A DNA stretch of 64,000 bases from Streptomyces sp. P3 (GTDB lineage Bacteria; Actinomycetota; Actinomycetes; Streptomycetales; Streptomycetaceae). Positions within the stretch are counted from its first letter, which is position 1, and the number at the start of each line of letters is the position of its first letter. Below, in pieces: positions 54,282-62,262 of this stretch. The DNA lies in assembly GCF_003032475.1 (NCBI RefSeq), contig NZ_CP028369.1:3782001-3846000 (forward strand). Direction: 5' to 3'. The notes beneath the pieces were generated by a model. It was given only the letters and a program-made list of their open reading frames with translations, was not told the origin of the DNA and did not search any database. Position numbers and translations under genes: made by a program.

Positions 54282-54331
54282 AGTCCCTCGGAAGTCCCTC
54301 AGACAGAGCTGAAAGTCCCTGAAAAGTCCCT
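54282..54331 (+). repeat. Four phased AGTCCCT repeats, candidate integrase arm sites
   Basis: AGTCCCT at 54282, 54293, 54314 and 54325, spaced 11, 21 and 11 bases (one or two helical turns), each preceded by A or AA. They lie about 135 bases from the tRNA fragment, as arm-type sites do next to an attachment core. Confidence 0.55.
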
Positions 54332-54464
54332 GGAGCGGAGGGGTGGATGACGCCTCTGAGCTGGTTCGGGTCGATGGGACGTCACGCTGTCGCTCTACCC
54401 CGCAGTTTGCAACTGCCGTGAGGTAGGAGGTGGTCTGCGGTGGAGTGTTCGTGGTCTGGGGCCT

Positions 54465-54513
54465 GTGCACTCGTAATGCGTAGGTCTCGGGTTCGAATCC
54501 CGAAGGCGGCTCA
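54465..54513 (+). other. 3' half of tRNA-Thr(CGT), probable att site scar
   Basis: From the anticodon arm (loop CTCGTAA, anticodon CGT at 54472-54474) through the variable loop, T arm (TCTCGGGTTCGAATCCCGA) and acceptor 3' strand AGGCGGC. There is no D arm or 5' acceptor strand (GCCGCCT) upstream, so this is not a functional tRNA. Such 3' fragments are left by integrases that target tRNA genes. Confidence 0.75.
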
Positions 54514-54542
54514 CCCTGGGACTCAATCGCCGTGACCTGGGG

Positions 54543-54960
54543 TTATGCGCTGACCTTGCGAGGCCGGAATGCGATGATCTTCACGCCCTCCTGTGAGCCC
54601 GAAGTGAGCCCAGGAGTCGGGGCGGGGGCCCGCGGGACCGCGGCGGTGTGCACGGTCCGGCCGAGAGTACTCGCGGTGGTGGCGCCGCGGGTGTGCCGGC
54701 CGCTGCGCCGAACAACGCCGGGTCTTGCAACGGCTCGACGATGTTCCGCTCGATCGTTTGCAGTGACCGCCCGGCAATCAGGACCAGCCCGGACGCCGGC
54801 GCGGGGCGGACCGCAAGAAGGAACGCCAGCAGTGAGGCGATGGTCTTCGGGACCGTACGGAGTCGTGCCCCAGGTTGATGCGGGCGGTTGCCTGCCGGAT
54901 GAGTCGAGTTGCTTGGTGGACAGCGGGGCGGCACGGACACGGTCAGCCCTCCCCGCTGTC
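54543..54960 (-). pseudogene. Truncated, multiply frameshifted phage terminase large subunit
   Basis: Reading across three frames gives APLSTKQLDS, then INLGHDSVRSRKTIASLL, then FLLAVRPAPASGLVLIAGRS and LQTIERNIVEPLQDPALFG, then HTRGATTASTLGRTVH. This is the N-terminal ATPase part of a PBSX-type terminase large subunit (Walker A normally GSVRSGKT, here DSVRSRKT). The rest of the gene is missing, cut off near the tRNA fragment. It follows the small-subunit-like pseudogene on the same strand, the usual phage order. Confidence 0.7.
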
Positions 54961-55363
54961 ACCTCCGGCCGGTCCGAGCAGGGCGTCGGCGAGGCTGTCG
55001 AGCATCGATCCGCCCGCGCTGGCGTGGCCGCTGCCGCGCGACAACTCGGTGACCCGGGCGAGCACTTCGGTGAGTGCGCGTGCGGCGGTGGAATGGTCCC
55101 GCGCGGTCTCAGCGCCAGCTGCGCGGGCGACCTGGCCGAGGGCGCCGTCGAGTGCCTCGTCGGCGAGCAGTTCGCGCCGCTCGGCGGACGTTGGCTGCGA
55201 CAACTCGGGCGCCGCCGAAGAACGTCAGCCTCAATTCGATGGCGATCTTCGAAGCCGTCGACCCGCTGCGTCCGAGCGCGTTGGCCATGGCATTACGGCT
55301 GTGGCCGGCAGCATGCAACTCTCTTAATCTGACCAGCTCTTGATGGGTAATCGGATTTTTTAT
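54943..55363 (-). pseudogene. Decayed helix-turn-helix protein, terminase small subunit-like
   Basis: After GGAGGTG and five bases the frame opens with ATA instead of ATG, then reads KNPITHQELVRLRELHAAGH, SRNAMANALGRSGSTASKIA, a HTH of the type that begins phage terminase small subunits. Near 55190 the frame shifts and continues as ERRELLADEALDGALGQVAR to the stop at 54943. The lost start and frameshift indicate a pseudogene. It is immediately followed by the terminase large-subunit remnant. Confidence 0.65.
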
Positions 55364-55464
55364 GAGGCACCTCCAAGCGGTCGGCTATGGTCACGCGTTT
55401 CTCTCCGGTGGCACAGGGGGGCACTCTGAGTGAGACTGGAACTGTCGGACCGTGAGGAGAGAAG

Positions 55465-55893
55465 ATGTTGACTTGCAGCCGAACGGCCACCACACTGGAT
55501 GCAAAAATGCTCGCTGGATTGATCGTTCCCGACTGGATCTCGGACGAAAAGCTGCGAGAAATATCCGGTCAAGATGTGGCCAATGAAATCGGCGGCAGGT
55601 GTCTGCTGCGGTACCTTCGCCCTGAGCAGATGGGGTCATTTTTTGCTGGCACCAGTAGAAAACAGTATGTGACACCTACCGCGTACACGCCGGATGAGGC
55701 GTCGAGGTGGCTTGCACTTGTCTTCCCTTGGATTTTGAGGAGACACGTCCTGCTTATCGATCCCAAAAAAATCGACAGACCTGTTCGAGGACCTCGGGCC
55801 ATCGCGGGCGGTTTCGGGATCGAGTACGTTCTGCCGGAAGGATTTTCGGCTGAGGCAATTGCGAACCCAGGGTTCGATCTGGAGGTAACGTGA
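55465..55893 (+). CDS. Unrecognised protein, possible ADP-ribosyltransferase-like toxin domain
   Basis: A 142-residue protein of visibly lower GC than its surroundings, with AGGAG before the ATG. It has CLLRYLRPEQMGSFF, QYVTPTAYTPDEASRWLAL, VLLIDPKKI and GGFGIEYVLPEGF. The spaced Arg, Thr-rich strand and IEY-LP-G elements are reminiscent of the R-S/T-E layout of ART-fold polymorphic toxin C-termini (YVTPTxYxxxxEAxxxLAL...GGIEYxLPEG). There is no export domain. It overlaps the next gene by four bases. Toxin identity is a hypothesis. Confidence 0.6.
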   Translation: MLTCSRTATTLDAKMLAGLIVPDWISDEKLREISGQDVANEIGGRCLLRYLRPEQMGSFFAGTSRKQYVTPTAYTPDEASRWLALVFPWILRRHVLLIDPKKIDRPVRGPRAIAGGFGIEYVLPEGFSAEAIANPGFDLEVT

Positions 55894-56324
55894 CCGGCAG
55901 CACCGCGGATCTCGAAGAGCGTGTCGCGGAAACGGTAAAGACCGTGCACAACGCTATTCCTCGTGACATGCTTAAGAAGCACGAGTACGAGCTAACGAGT
56001 GAAGCGGCTGAGCGTCATGGCGCCACGCAATGGACTTGGCATCGCGAGAATGACGCGGACGAGAGCGCTGGATTTCATAGGCATGTCTCGTTGGCCTTGC
56101 TGGTGAAAGTCGACGGCTCGATCGACTCGGCCGAATTTTGGATCGGTGCGAGCATGGGTAAGCGGATTGTGCGCCGATGTGTTTTCTCGCGACCGCTTGA
56201 GCTCTATCGCGTGGATAGTGAGCTTGAGGAGCTCCTGGATCCCACGATCGCCGCCGCGAATGCACTCACTCCCGATGACCTCCAAGAAACGCGCCCCTTC
56301 GAGGTTAGTGACGAGGTTCGCTGA
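55890..56324 (+). CDS. Unrecognised partner protein, possible immunity or antitoxin
   Basis: A 144-residue acidic protein (many Glu/Asp), lower GC, GTG start overlapping the stop of the upstream gene (GTGA). Sequence such as ERVAETVKTVHNAIPRDMLK and VSLALLVKVDGSIDSAEFWI looks like a compact alpha/beta protein. The coupled two-gene layout, small size and acidity resemble toxin-immunity pairs. I do not recognise the family. Confidence 0.6.
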   Translation: MTGSTADLEERVAETVKTVHNAIPRDMLKKHEYELTSEAAERHGATQWTWHRENDADESAGFHRHVSLALLVKVDGSIDSAEFWIGASMGKRIVRRCVFSRPLELYRVDSELEELLDPTIAAANALTPDDLQETRPFEVSDEVR

Positions 56325-56382
56325 ATCGGGCGATGTGCGGAGTCAGTAGAAGTGCCTGCGCACGCCGGAAGCGCCTCCAACG

Positions 56383-56597
56383 TTAGATCACGGAACGGTA
56401 ACGGCGCAAGCCTGTTCGCTGATCAGCCGCTCCGCCGAGCGTGAGCTGCTGGCCGCCCTCGCTCCACAGCCACTCGGCCGCCTGCCAGGTGTTGGACTCG
56501 GTGGGGACTGGGTCGGCGGTGAGCGTGGCGTTCTCGTCCGCGCGGGCCGTGTTGAGCCGCTCGGCGCGCTCGCACAGGCGGCACACCCGCGCGTGAG
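56383..56597 (-). pseudogene. C-terminal remnant of an unknown gene cut by an IS3 element
   Basis: The minus strand reads ARVCRLCERAERLNTARADE, NATLTADPVPTESNTWQAAE, WLWSEGGQQLTLGG, ending RRYRSVI. Upstream its frame is interrupted exactly where the IS3 left end begins. Family not recognised; the CxxC suggests a zinc knuckle. Confidence 0.35.
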
Positions 56598-56883
56598 CTG
56601 CACCCTGTTTCGTAGAGTCCCTGATGCCAGGGTTACGATCCTGGCGAGGAGAACCACGTCGCCAGCACCGCGGAAGTACCCCGACGAGCTGCGTGAGCGC
56701 GCGATCCGCGAGGTCCGCGCCACTGGTCGTCTCGTCGCGCACGTCGCGAAGGACCTCGGCGTCCACAAGGAGGGCCTGCGACAGTGGATCCGCCAGGCCG
56801 AGGCGGACGCCGGGGAACGGGACGACCGGCTGAGCACGGCGGAACTCGAAGAACTCAAGCAACTTCGCAAAGAGAACGCCGAG
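56598..56883 (+). mobile_element. IS3-family remnant: left end and N-terminal orfA
   Basis: Begins with TGAGCTGCACCCTGTTTCG, like the TGAACTGCCCC left end of Streptomyces IS3 elements. A transposase OrfA segment follows: PRKYPDELRERAIREVRATG, LVAHVAKDLGVHKEGLRQWI and ELKQLRKENAE, where it stops abruptly. OrfB and the right end are missing. Confidence 0.75.
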
Positions 56884-57104
56884 TCTGGTCGAGGAGGAGG
56901 CCGACGATCCGGTCGTAGGACTCCAGCGCGATCTGTTTGAGCCGGGCGAAGATGCCGAGCGCAGGAGCTGCAGCACTTGTCCATGACGATCTGGTCACTG
57001 ATGCGTGGGCGGTGGCAGCCCAGGGGATACTCCGGCCGCTGGGGCAGCAGGGCTGCGAATTGGCCCCAGAGTGGTTCGGTCAGCCATGATGGCAGTACAG
57101 GCAC
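56884..57104 (-). mobile_element. IS5-type transposase remnant with internal deletion
   Basis: Minus strand: VLPSWLTEPLWGQFAALLPQ, RPEYPLGCHRPRISDQIVMD from the N-terminus, then, after a deletion and frame change, GIFARLKQIALESYDRIVGL. This is the N-terminal third of an IS5-family transposase of the Streptomyces type. It is truncated where the IS3 fragment starts, so one insertion or deletion joined the two. Confidence 0.72.
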
Positions 57105-57163
57105 AGGTCTCCCCGTTGATCACAGAGCGTCGCAACTCCATGATCGCCAAGACCTGTGCCTGT
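57097..57163. repeat. 14-base inverted repeat at the IS5 remnant edge
   Basis: ACAGGCACAGGTCT (57097-57110) and AGACCTGTGCCTGT (57150-57163) with a 39-base spacer, next to the transposase N-terminus. Possibly IS end sequence. Confidence 0.6.
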
Positions 57164-57179
57164 CTTGCAGCCGGGGTGG

Positions 57180-57324
57180 CACCTCCAGCTCTATCTGCGC
57201 GGCCTTTTTGTAGAAGTCGACCCGCGTACCACAACTCGCTGAAGCGTCGAGGCGTCTTGCCGGACGTGCCTGCGGACGGACTGTCCTCACGCGGCTCTTG
57301 TCGCGTGGAAGGCTTCTTTCCACT
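57180..57324 (+). pseudogene. Possible C-terminal remnant of a zinc-finger-like protein
   Basis: Reads QLYLRGLFVEVDPRTTTR, an in-frame TGA, then SVEASCRTCLRTDCPHAALV and a final stop. The C-x2-C-x4-C-x-H arrangement looks like a real zinc site. No start is present, because the IS remnants lie upstream. Low confidence. Confidence 0.3.
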
Positions 57325-57353
57325 GAGGCCGCTACCGAGGTGAGGTTGTCGTC

Positions 57354-57920
57354 ATGGCGCGTCGCAATCCCGAACGTCCGGTGTACGGATTCACGGTTGC
57401 GGCTGCTGTCGGCGCTGTCCCGGCTGCACGTCGCCAAGTTGTCTTGCTGGCACAGGACTTGGGTCTTCCGTTGTCGGACCAGATCCTGGAGACCGTCGAG
57501 TTGCTGGCTGGCGAGGTGATCGCCAATGCCGTCCTGTACACGGAGGCTCCATGTGAGGTCTCTGTGACCTCGGCCGGTGAGCGGCTTCGTGTCGAGGTCA
57601 CGGACACGGACGCATCGTTGCCGCGCGTAGTTGAGGCTGGACCGAATGACGAAAGCGGTCGGGGCCTTCAGCTTGTGAAGGCATTGTCAGACGCCTGGGG
57701 GACGCGACCGGAACCGCCGGGCAAGACGACATGGTTCGAGATCATGCTGGAGCCGTCGACCGACGGCTTGGGCGACAACTCCGTCGATGCACCGCCCTCG
57801 CCTCGTGCGGATGAAGCCGCCGTGCGACGAACTGAGTGCCAGGCTCGTATGACGTCGCCGACCAGCTCGGGGTCGTCGTTCGTCCCAGCAGCCCCTGGGA
57901 AGCGGCGCCAAGCTGCCTGA
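57354..57920 (+). CDS. ATP-binding (HATPase_c_2) protein, anti-sigma/SpoIIAB-like
   Basis: A 188-residue protein with GAGGTGAGG upstream of its ATG. N box ELLAGEVIANAV, G1 VEVTDTDASLP and G2 ESGRGLQLVKAL define the Bergerat ATP-binding fold of RsbW/SpoIIAB-type kinases, of which Streptomyces has dozens. The family domain ends near residue 130. The remaining 55 residues are low complexity and may be an extended read-out. It lies between the IS scars and the convergent peptide operon; its partners are unknown. Confidence 0.82.
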   Translation: MARRNPERPVYGFTVAAAVGAVPAARRQVVLLAQDLGLPLSDQILETVELLAGEVIANAVLYTEAPCEVSVTSAGERLRVEVTDTDASLPRVVEAGPNDESGRGLQLVKALSDAWGTRPEPPGKTTWFEIMLEPSTDGLGDNSVDAPPSPRADEAAVRRTECQARMTSPTSSGSSFVPAAPGKRRQAA

Positions 57921-58064
57921 GGCCGTGGTCCGAAACGGGCGAACCCTGCGGTCCGGTCGCCATCGCCGAAGGCTGGGCGCGCATCGCCGCCACTGAGCGG
58001 CCTCCGTGTGTGGGGAGGTGCGCCATCATCCACTACGACGGGGCCTGACCTCTGAACGACGAAG

Positions 58065-59426
58065 TCAGTCCGGGCACCGCTCGTAGTGCAGCCCGGGGGC
58101 GCGGTCGAGGTTGAGGATGAAACTGTCAATCAATGCCCCGGAGTCGCCCCTCGGTTTGATTGGCAGTGCAAGTGTGTAGCCGTCCGCCGTGTACGTCGTG
58201 GAGCTGGTGCGGGCCAGACGGTCGCGGGTGCCGCGCCGCCAAAGGTAGAGGGATCCTCCGCTGCTGGTCAGGCGCACGGTGCCAGGTACCTCCCCGCAGG
58301 CGTATGTGCCGACCGGTGTATGCGGCGCATCCTGCTCAGCCTTGCGGTCATCCGCCGCAGTAATTTTCGGCGTCGACTGGGCGCGAAGGACACGGGACAG
58401 GAGTTGGCTCGGGGCGGTCCTGGGGTGGCGGGTGAGGTCGGCCATGGCGGTGGCAGTGACGTGGTCGGCTGCGACGCCGGAGTGGTTGGACAGGCAGACG
58501 ATGCGGAGCCCGGTGCTGGTGAGGCGGGCGGCAGCGGAGAAGCCCTGCTCGTGACCGTAGTGGAAGACGGCGGTGCGGCCGGGGCGCCCATCGGCGTAAA
58601 GGCCGGCTCCGTACGTGAACGGGGCGTGGTCGCTGGGCCGGTAGCTGAGGTGTTGCCCGAACGGGAGCGTGCTTTCCGGTGTCGTCTGCCATTCGTGCCA
58701 GAGGTGGCCGAGCCAGCGGTCCAGGTCAGTGGCGGTGCACCACAGCGAGCCTGGGCCGGGCAGAGTGACCGGGCGCTGCTGGTGGACCCAACCGGTGGCG
58801 GTGCGTCGGTAGCTGGACGCGGCGCCGGGGATGACCTCACGCGGATCACTCTTGAAGCGGGCGGAGGACATACCGAGCGGGGCGAAGACCTGTTGCTTGG
58901 CGATCTCCTGCAGCGAGGCGCCGTGAACGTGCCTCAGGACCTCCGCCACTAGGAGGTAACCCGTGTTGCTGTAGAGGAACCGGCCCGGTTCCACGGCCCG
59001 GTCGCGCTGGCGGTAGGCCAGTTGCAGCAGGTCGTCGGCGGTGTAGTGGTCGAGGTCACGGAAGCCGGCGAGGGAGAGCAGGGATTCGGCGTCGCGGACG
59101 CCGCCGTGGTGCTGGATGAGTTCGGCGACGGTCACGCCGGGGACGCGGAAGCGGGGCAGGACGCTGTCCACGGCGCGGTCGAGCTGGAGGAGCCCGTCAC
59201 GGGCGGCGCGCACACACAGGTACGCGGTGATCTGCTTGGCGACAGAGCCGACGTTGAAGGCGGCTTTCTCTGCGATGGGCGTGTCCAGTTCGAGACTGGC
59301 TGCCCCAGCGTGCGCCTGCATCGCCGGTTCGTCGGCTGGGTGGATGCGCAGGACGAGACCAGGTTCCGACGTTCCGTCTGCGGGCTTGATGGCTGTGGAG
59401 GCTGTAAGGGAGGGGGAGTTGTTCAC
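58065..59426 (-). CDS. Cytoplasmic serine hydrolase of the beta-lactamase/DD-peptidase fold
   Basis: A 453-residue protein; GTG overlaps the stop of the HExxH gene (GTGA). Active-site SxxK is S61-V-A-K64 in FNVGSVAKQITAYL, and YSN is at 152-154 (FLYSNTGYLLVAE). A C-terminal beta domain of about 110 residues follows, as in class C-related peptidases. It lacks any signal peptide, unlike wall-active relatives, so it may act on a peptide in the cytoplasm, such as the product of this operon. Last gene of the leftward run. Confidence 0.85.
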   Translation of the reverse strand: MNNSPSLTASTAIKPADGTSEPGLVLRIHPADEPAMQAHAGAASLELDTPIAEKAAFNVGSVAKQITAYLCVRAARDGLLQLDRAVDSVLPRFRVPGVTVAELIQHHGGVRDAESLLSLAGFRDLDHYTADDLLQLAYRQRDRAVEPGRFLYSNTGYLLVAEVLRHVHGASLQEIAKQQVFAPLGMSSARFKSDPREVIPGAASSYRRTATGWVHQQRPVTLPGPGSLWCTATDLDRWLGHLWHEWQTTPESTLPFGQHLSYRPSDHAPFTYGAGLYADGRPGRTAVFHYGHEQGFSAAARLTSTGLRIVCLSNHSGVAADHVTATAMADLTRHPRTAPSQLLSRVLRAQSTPKITAADDRKAEQDAPHTPVGTYACGEVPGTVRLTSSGGSLYLWRRGTRDRLARTSSTTYTADGYTLALPIKPRGDSGALIDSFILNLDRAPGLHYERCPD

Positions 59427-60343
59427 AGGCCGAGGGCCTCTTGGTGTACGGCGTATAGACGCTGCCGCAGGCCGGGGTCCGAGACGAGGGAGAGCGCGTC
59501 GGCGTGGTCGTTGGCGGTCGTGGAAAGGAGTCCGCGTTGCTGGTTCAGATAGGCGGCCAAGAAACGGTGTACGTCCCCGGTGGTCTCCTCCAGGACACGG
59601 GCGGTGTAGATCATGGTCAGGGGGAAGGCCCAGCAGGCGTGTAGGAAGCCGAAGGCGGGGCGCATCGTTTTCTTCCACGGGGAGTGGAACCGCGCCTCGT
59701 CGCTGATCTTGCAGGCGGTCGCGGCCAGGGCGTCGTTGAGCCAGTTGTGGCCTGCCTCGTGGATGAGATCGCGGGCAAGGACGACGGGGTCGCCGACGTG
59801 GTCGCAGAAGATGGTGCCGGGAAGACGGGTAATGGTCCAACTGTCGAGAGTGTCGCCGATCCTCTTGCGGCGCAGCAGACAGACGACGACGGCGTGGTCT
59901 GCCAGCAGGGAAGCGAATCCGCTCCGGGAGCCGGCGGCGCACGCGGCGGTGACCAGTTCCCGTAGGGCCGGCGGGGCAGCGGTGGTGTCGGGGCCCAGCA
60001 CGTAGTACGGGGTCTCGGAGACCCCCGAGCGAGGCAAGCGGTCCAGGTCGGGAGCGACCACGACGCGCGGGCCGACGACCGTGTGCGTGGACAGTGCCTG
60101 GGTGTCCGCGTCCGGGCGGGTGCCGTACCAGTCGAAGACGGCGACGTCGCGCGCTCGGGCGGCGGCCTCGGCACCCTCAAGGACGTGGTGGGCCAGGCAG
60201 TAGTCGACGGCGACCGCCGACGGCACCTCTGTCTCGGCCGGATGCTGAGCGGCGGACTGCATGAGGGTGCGGATCTGGCGGGTGCGGTCGCGGTGCAGGG
60301 TCCGGATCGGCGCGAACGAGAAGTCGATGGTGGATGCGTCCAC
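59423..60343 (-). CDS. HExxH-motif putative peptide beta-hydroxylase
   Basis: A 306-residue protein; GTG 60343 has GGAAGGA eight bases upstream. The metal site is H195-E-A-G-H199 in ARDLIHEAGHNWLND, with a further candidate ligand H235 in PAFGFLHACWAF. It fits the HEXXH motif proteins now annotated as aKG-HExxH-type peptide beta-hydroxylases in RiPP clusters. These are 2-oxoglutarate/iron enzymes rather than proteases. The gene lies 105 bases after a 49-residue candidate precursor peptide. Confidence 0.82.
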   Translation of the reverse strand: MDASTIDFSFAPIRTLHRDRTRQIRTLMQSAAQHPAETEVPSAVAVDYCLAHHVLEGAEAAARARDVAVFDWYGTRPDADTQALSTHTVVGPRVVVAPDLDRLPRSGVSETPYYVLGPDTTAAPPALRELVTAACAAGSRSGFASLLADHAVVVCLLRRKRIGDTLDSWTITRLPGTIFCDHVGDPVVLARDLIHEAGHNWLNDALAATACKISDEARFHSPWKKTMRPAFGFLHACWAFPLTMIYTARVLEETTGDVHRFLAAYLNQQRGLLSTTANDHADALSLVSDPGLRQRLYAVHQEALGL

Positions 60344-60447
60344 GGGGCGGGTCCTTCCGACGGGGCTGGGCCTGGGGCCGGACCAAGTGGTGGCCCGGCC
60401 CCAGATGGTGCTCACCTGTGCTCTGCTGCCGGTGTGGTGCGTGGAGC

Positions 60448-60597
60448 TCAGGCCGCGTCGGAGACCGCGGAGGCCTCGGTGGTCGGCCATCCCTCGGCGG
60501 AGACGCTGGAGGTGTGAGCGGTGGTGCGGACGGTCTCGTCCTCGCCGCGCAGGTCGTCCACGGCGGCGAGGAAGGCGCTGATCTGGTCGTTGTCCAT
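60448..60597 (-). CDS. Candidate RiPP precursor peptide, 49 residues
   Basis: Begins MDNDQISAFLAAVDDLRGED, an acidic leader-like helix, followed by a Ser/Thr-rich stretch with TVRTTAHTSSVSAEGWPTTE and ASAVSDAA. There are no cysteines. It lies between a protein kinase gene and the HExxH putative peptide hydroxylase, the expected place for a substrate. A likely core is the last 25 residues, with eleven Ser/Thr, one His and one Trp as modification targets. The ribosome binding site (AAAGGA) is rather distant. Confidence 0.68.
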   Translation of the reverse strand: MDNDQISAFLAAVDDLRGEDETVRTTAHTSSVSAEGWPTTEASAVSDAA

Positions 60598-60709
60598 GAG
60601 GGTGCTTGTCCTTTCCAGACGGAGATGTTGGGACCGTGCACTGGGTGGCACCGCGTGGTGCGGCGGCGAGCGGGCGGTGGGCACTGCGCTCTCCTTCCTG
60701 CAGAGTGGG

Positions 60710-61606
60710 TCAGTGACCGCGCTGGGCAAGCGCGGTGGCTGGGGTGGCTGTTCGCCGGAGGGCATCGCGCAGATCGCTCATCGTCGGCCGGTCCTCCGGC
60801 GCGTGGGCGAGGGCTGCGGAGATCACCGATCGGAGGGTGGCGGGGGCGGCGTCGAGCTGCGAGTGGCCGTGGCGGGGGATGTCAGCGCATACGAAGCGGT
60901 AGACCAGAACCCCGAGGCTGAAGACGTCGGCGGCGGGGGTGGCGCGGTCGTAGGAGGTCGAGTACTCCGGCGGCCAGTGGACCTCCGGGCCCCGCCTGGC
61001 CGGCCCGCGCGGAGTGTCGACTCGGCGAGCGGCTCCGAGATCGGTGATCAGTCCGTGGCCGGCGCGGACGAGTACGTTCTCCTGGTAAACGTCGCGGTGC
61101 ACGATCCCGCGTTCGTGAAGGGTCCGCAGCCCTTCGGCGACGTCGGCCAGGACGCACAGGCCGAAGGCCACGTTCTCGCCGAGGCCAGCGGTGGCGGCGG
61201 CGAGTCTGGGCTGGAAGTTGCCGTCGGCGCAGTAGGGCATCGTGTACCAGTCGAACCGATCGGCGCTGCCCTCCTCCAGCAGTGGCACGACGTGGTCGGC
61301 GTTCGTGGCGGCCCGGGCGACGTCGATCTCGTGGCGGAAGTCCTCCCGGGTCAGAGCCCGTTCGGCCTCGGTCATCGCCGCGTACCAGTAGAACCCATAG
61401 GCAGCTCTGCGGTCCTCCTCGTCGAGTTCGGCCAGGACGTGATTGCCGCCGAAGCCGGCCTTGAGGACCACCGGAGCCGCACTGCCGTGGCTGACGAGCA
61501 CCAAGGTGCTGGCCCGGGTGAACGAGAGCAGGTCGTGCACCTCCCACCCGGCGGAACGGATCTGGTCGAGAACCCAGGAAGCGGGATGCAGCGGATGAAG
61601 TCGCAT
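60710..61606 (-). CDS. Eukaryotic-type protein kinase without membrane anchor
   Basis: A 298-residue kinase. VVLKAG carries the ATP-binding lysine (K49); HRD is H170-R171-D172 in GIVHRDVYQENVLV with N177; the DFG position reads DLG (189-191); PPEY is the APE-like motif; DVFSLGVLVYRF follows. There is no sensor or transmembrane part. In class III-V lanthipeptide systems a kinase phosphorylates Ser/Thr before elimination, so this enzyme could act on the neighbouring peptide. No lyase is visible in the window. Confidence 0.85.
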   Translation of the reverse strand: MRLHPLHPASWVLDQIRSAGWEVHDLLSFTRASTLVLVSHGSAAPVVLKAGFGGNHVLAELDEEDRRAAYGFYWYAAMTEAERALTREDFRHEIDVARAATNADHVVPLLEEGSADRFDWYTMPYCADGNFQPRLAAATAGLGENVAFGLCVLADVAEGLRTLHERGIVHRDVYQENVLVRAGHGLITDLGAARRVDTPRGPARRGPEVHWPPEYSTSYDRATPAADVFSLGVLVYRFVCADIPRHGHSQLDAAPATLRSVISAALAHAPEDRPTMSDLRDALRRTATPATALAQRGH

Positions 61607-61617
61607 GGTGCGGCTCC

Positions 61618-62262
61618 TCACGTTCGGGCCGCTCGCGGGACGGCTGCACGCAGCCGGTCCACGCAGGCGGCAACCAGCAGGTCGAGGTCTGACTCGGTGG
61701 CGCACGAATGCCGCAGCACGGGCAGACCTGTCGCTTCGGACCACGGGGTGGCGGCCGCCTCGTACAGCTCGGTGAGCCGGGCCGCGGTCGGCAGGTCCTC
61801 GCCGAAGCGGCGCGGCGTGGACCGGCGGGACAGCCGTATGCGGCAGAGCTCGGGTGGGGTGGTCAGCAGCACGGTCAGCTCGGCCCGGGCTGCCGTCACA
61901 CCGGCCAACTCCCGTACGTAGTCGGCAACAGGACGATCATGCAGGAGGGCGAGCAGGCACGCCGTCGACAGGGTGAGTCTGTCGGCGATCAGTGGCCCGA
62001 CGGACCTGGCGGGGACGAGATTGTGGCGGGCATGGAGCTCAAGATCTCGGCGGACGGCGGCCACCGCCTGGTCGCTGTCCTGTGCCGGTCGGCCGGAACG
62101 CAGCCCGATGATGGTCCGGGTCGCGTCCAAGGACAGCCACGAGAACTGGCCGATATGGCCGACGTGGATGCCCTCGGCCGCGGTCGAGCGCAGGAGTCGG
62201 TCACGTAACGTGCTCTTTCCCGCTCCTGCGATGCCCTCCAGGGCGAGTAACACGAGGCTCAC
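61618..62262 (-). CDS. P-loop kinase of the thymidylate-kinase-like family
   Basis: A 214-residue protein with Walker A EGIAGAGKST (residues 9-18), a DRLTLS region (DR motif as in dTMP kinases) and an Arg-rich lid CRIRLSRRSTPRRFGED. Its GTG overlaps the stop of the upstream oxygenase gene. dTMP-kinase-like proteins in biosynthetic operons may phosphorylate small substrates. The role here is unknown. Confidence 0.8.
   Translation of the reverse strand: MSLVLLALEGIAGAGKSTLRDRLLRSTAAEGIHVGHIGQFSWLSLDATRTIIGLRSGRPAQDSDQAVAAVRRDLELHARHNLVPARSVGPLIADRLTLSTACLLALLHDRPVADYVRELAGVTAARAELTVLLTTPPELCRIRLSRRSTPRRFGEDLPTAARLTELYEAAATPWSEATGLPVLRHSCATESDLDLLVAACVDRLRAAVPRAART

Noticed and set aside
54122..54322. 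Short plus-strand frame inside and after rnpB
   Set aside because: It is read from the 3' part of RNase P RNA and its terminator.
54465..54513. Functional tRNA-Thr gene
   Set aside because: Only the anticodon arm to the 3' acceptor strand is present; no D arm or 5' acceptor strand upstream.
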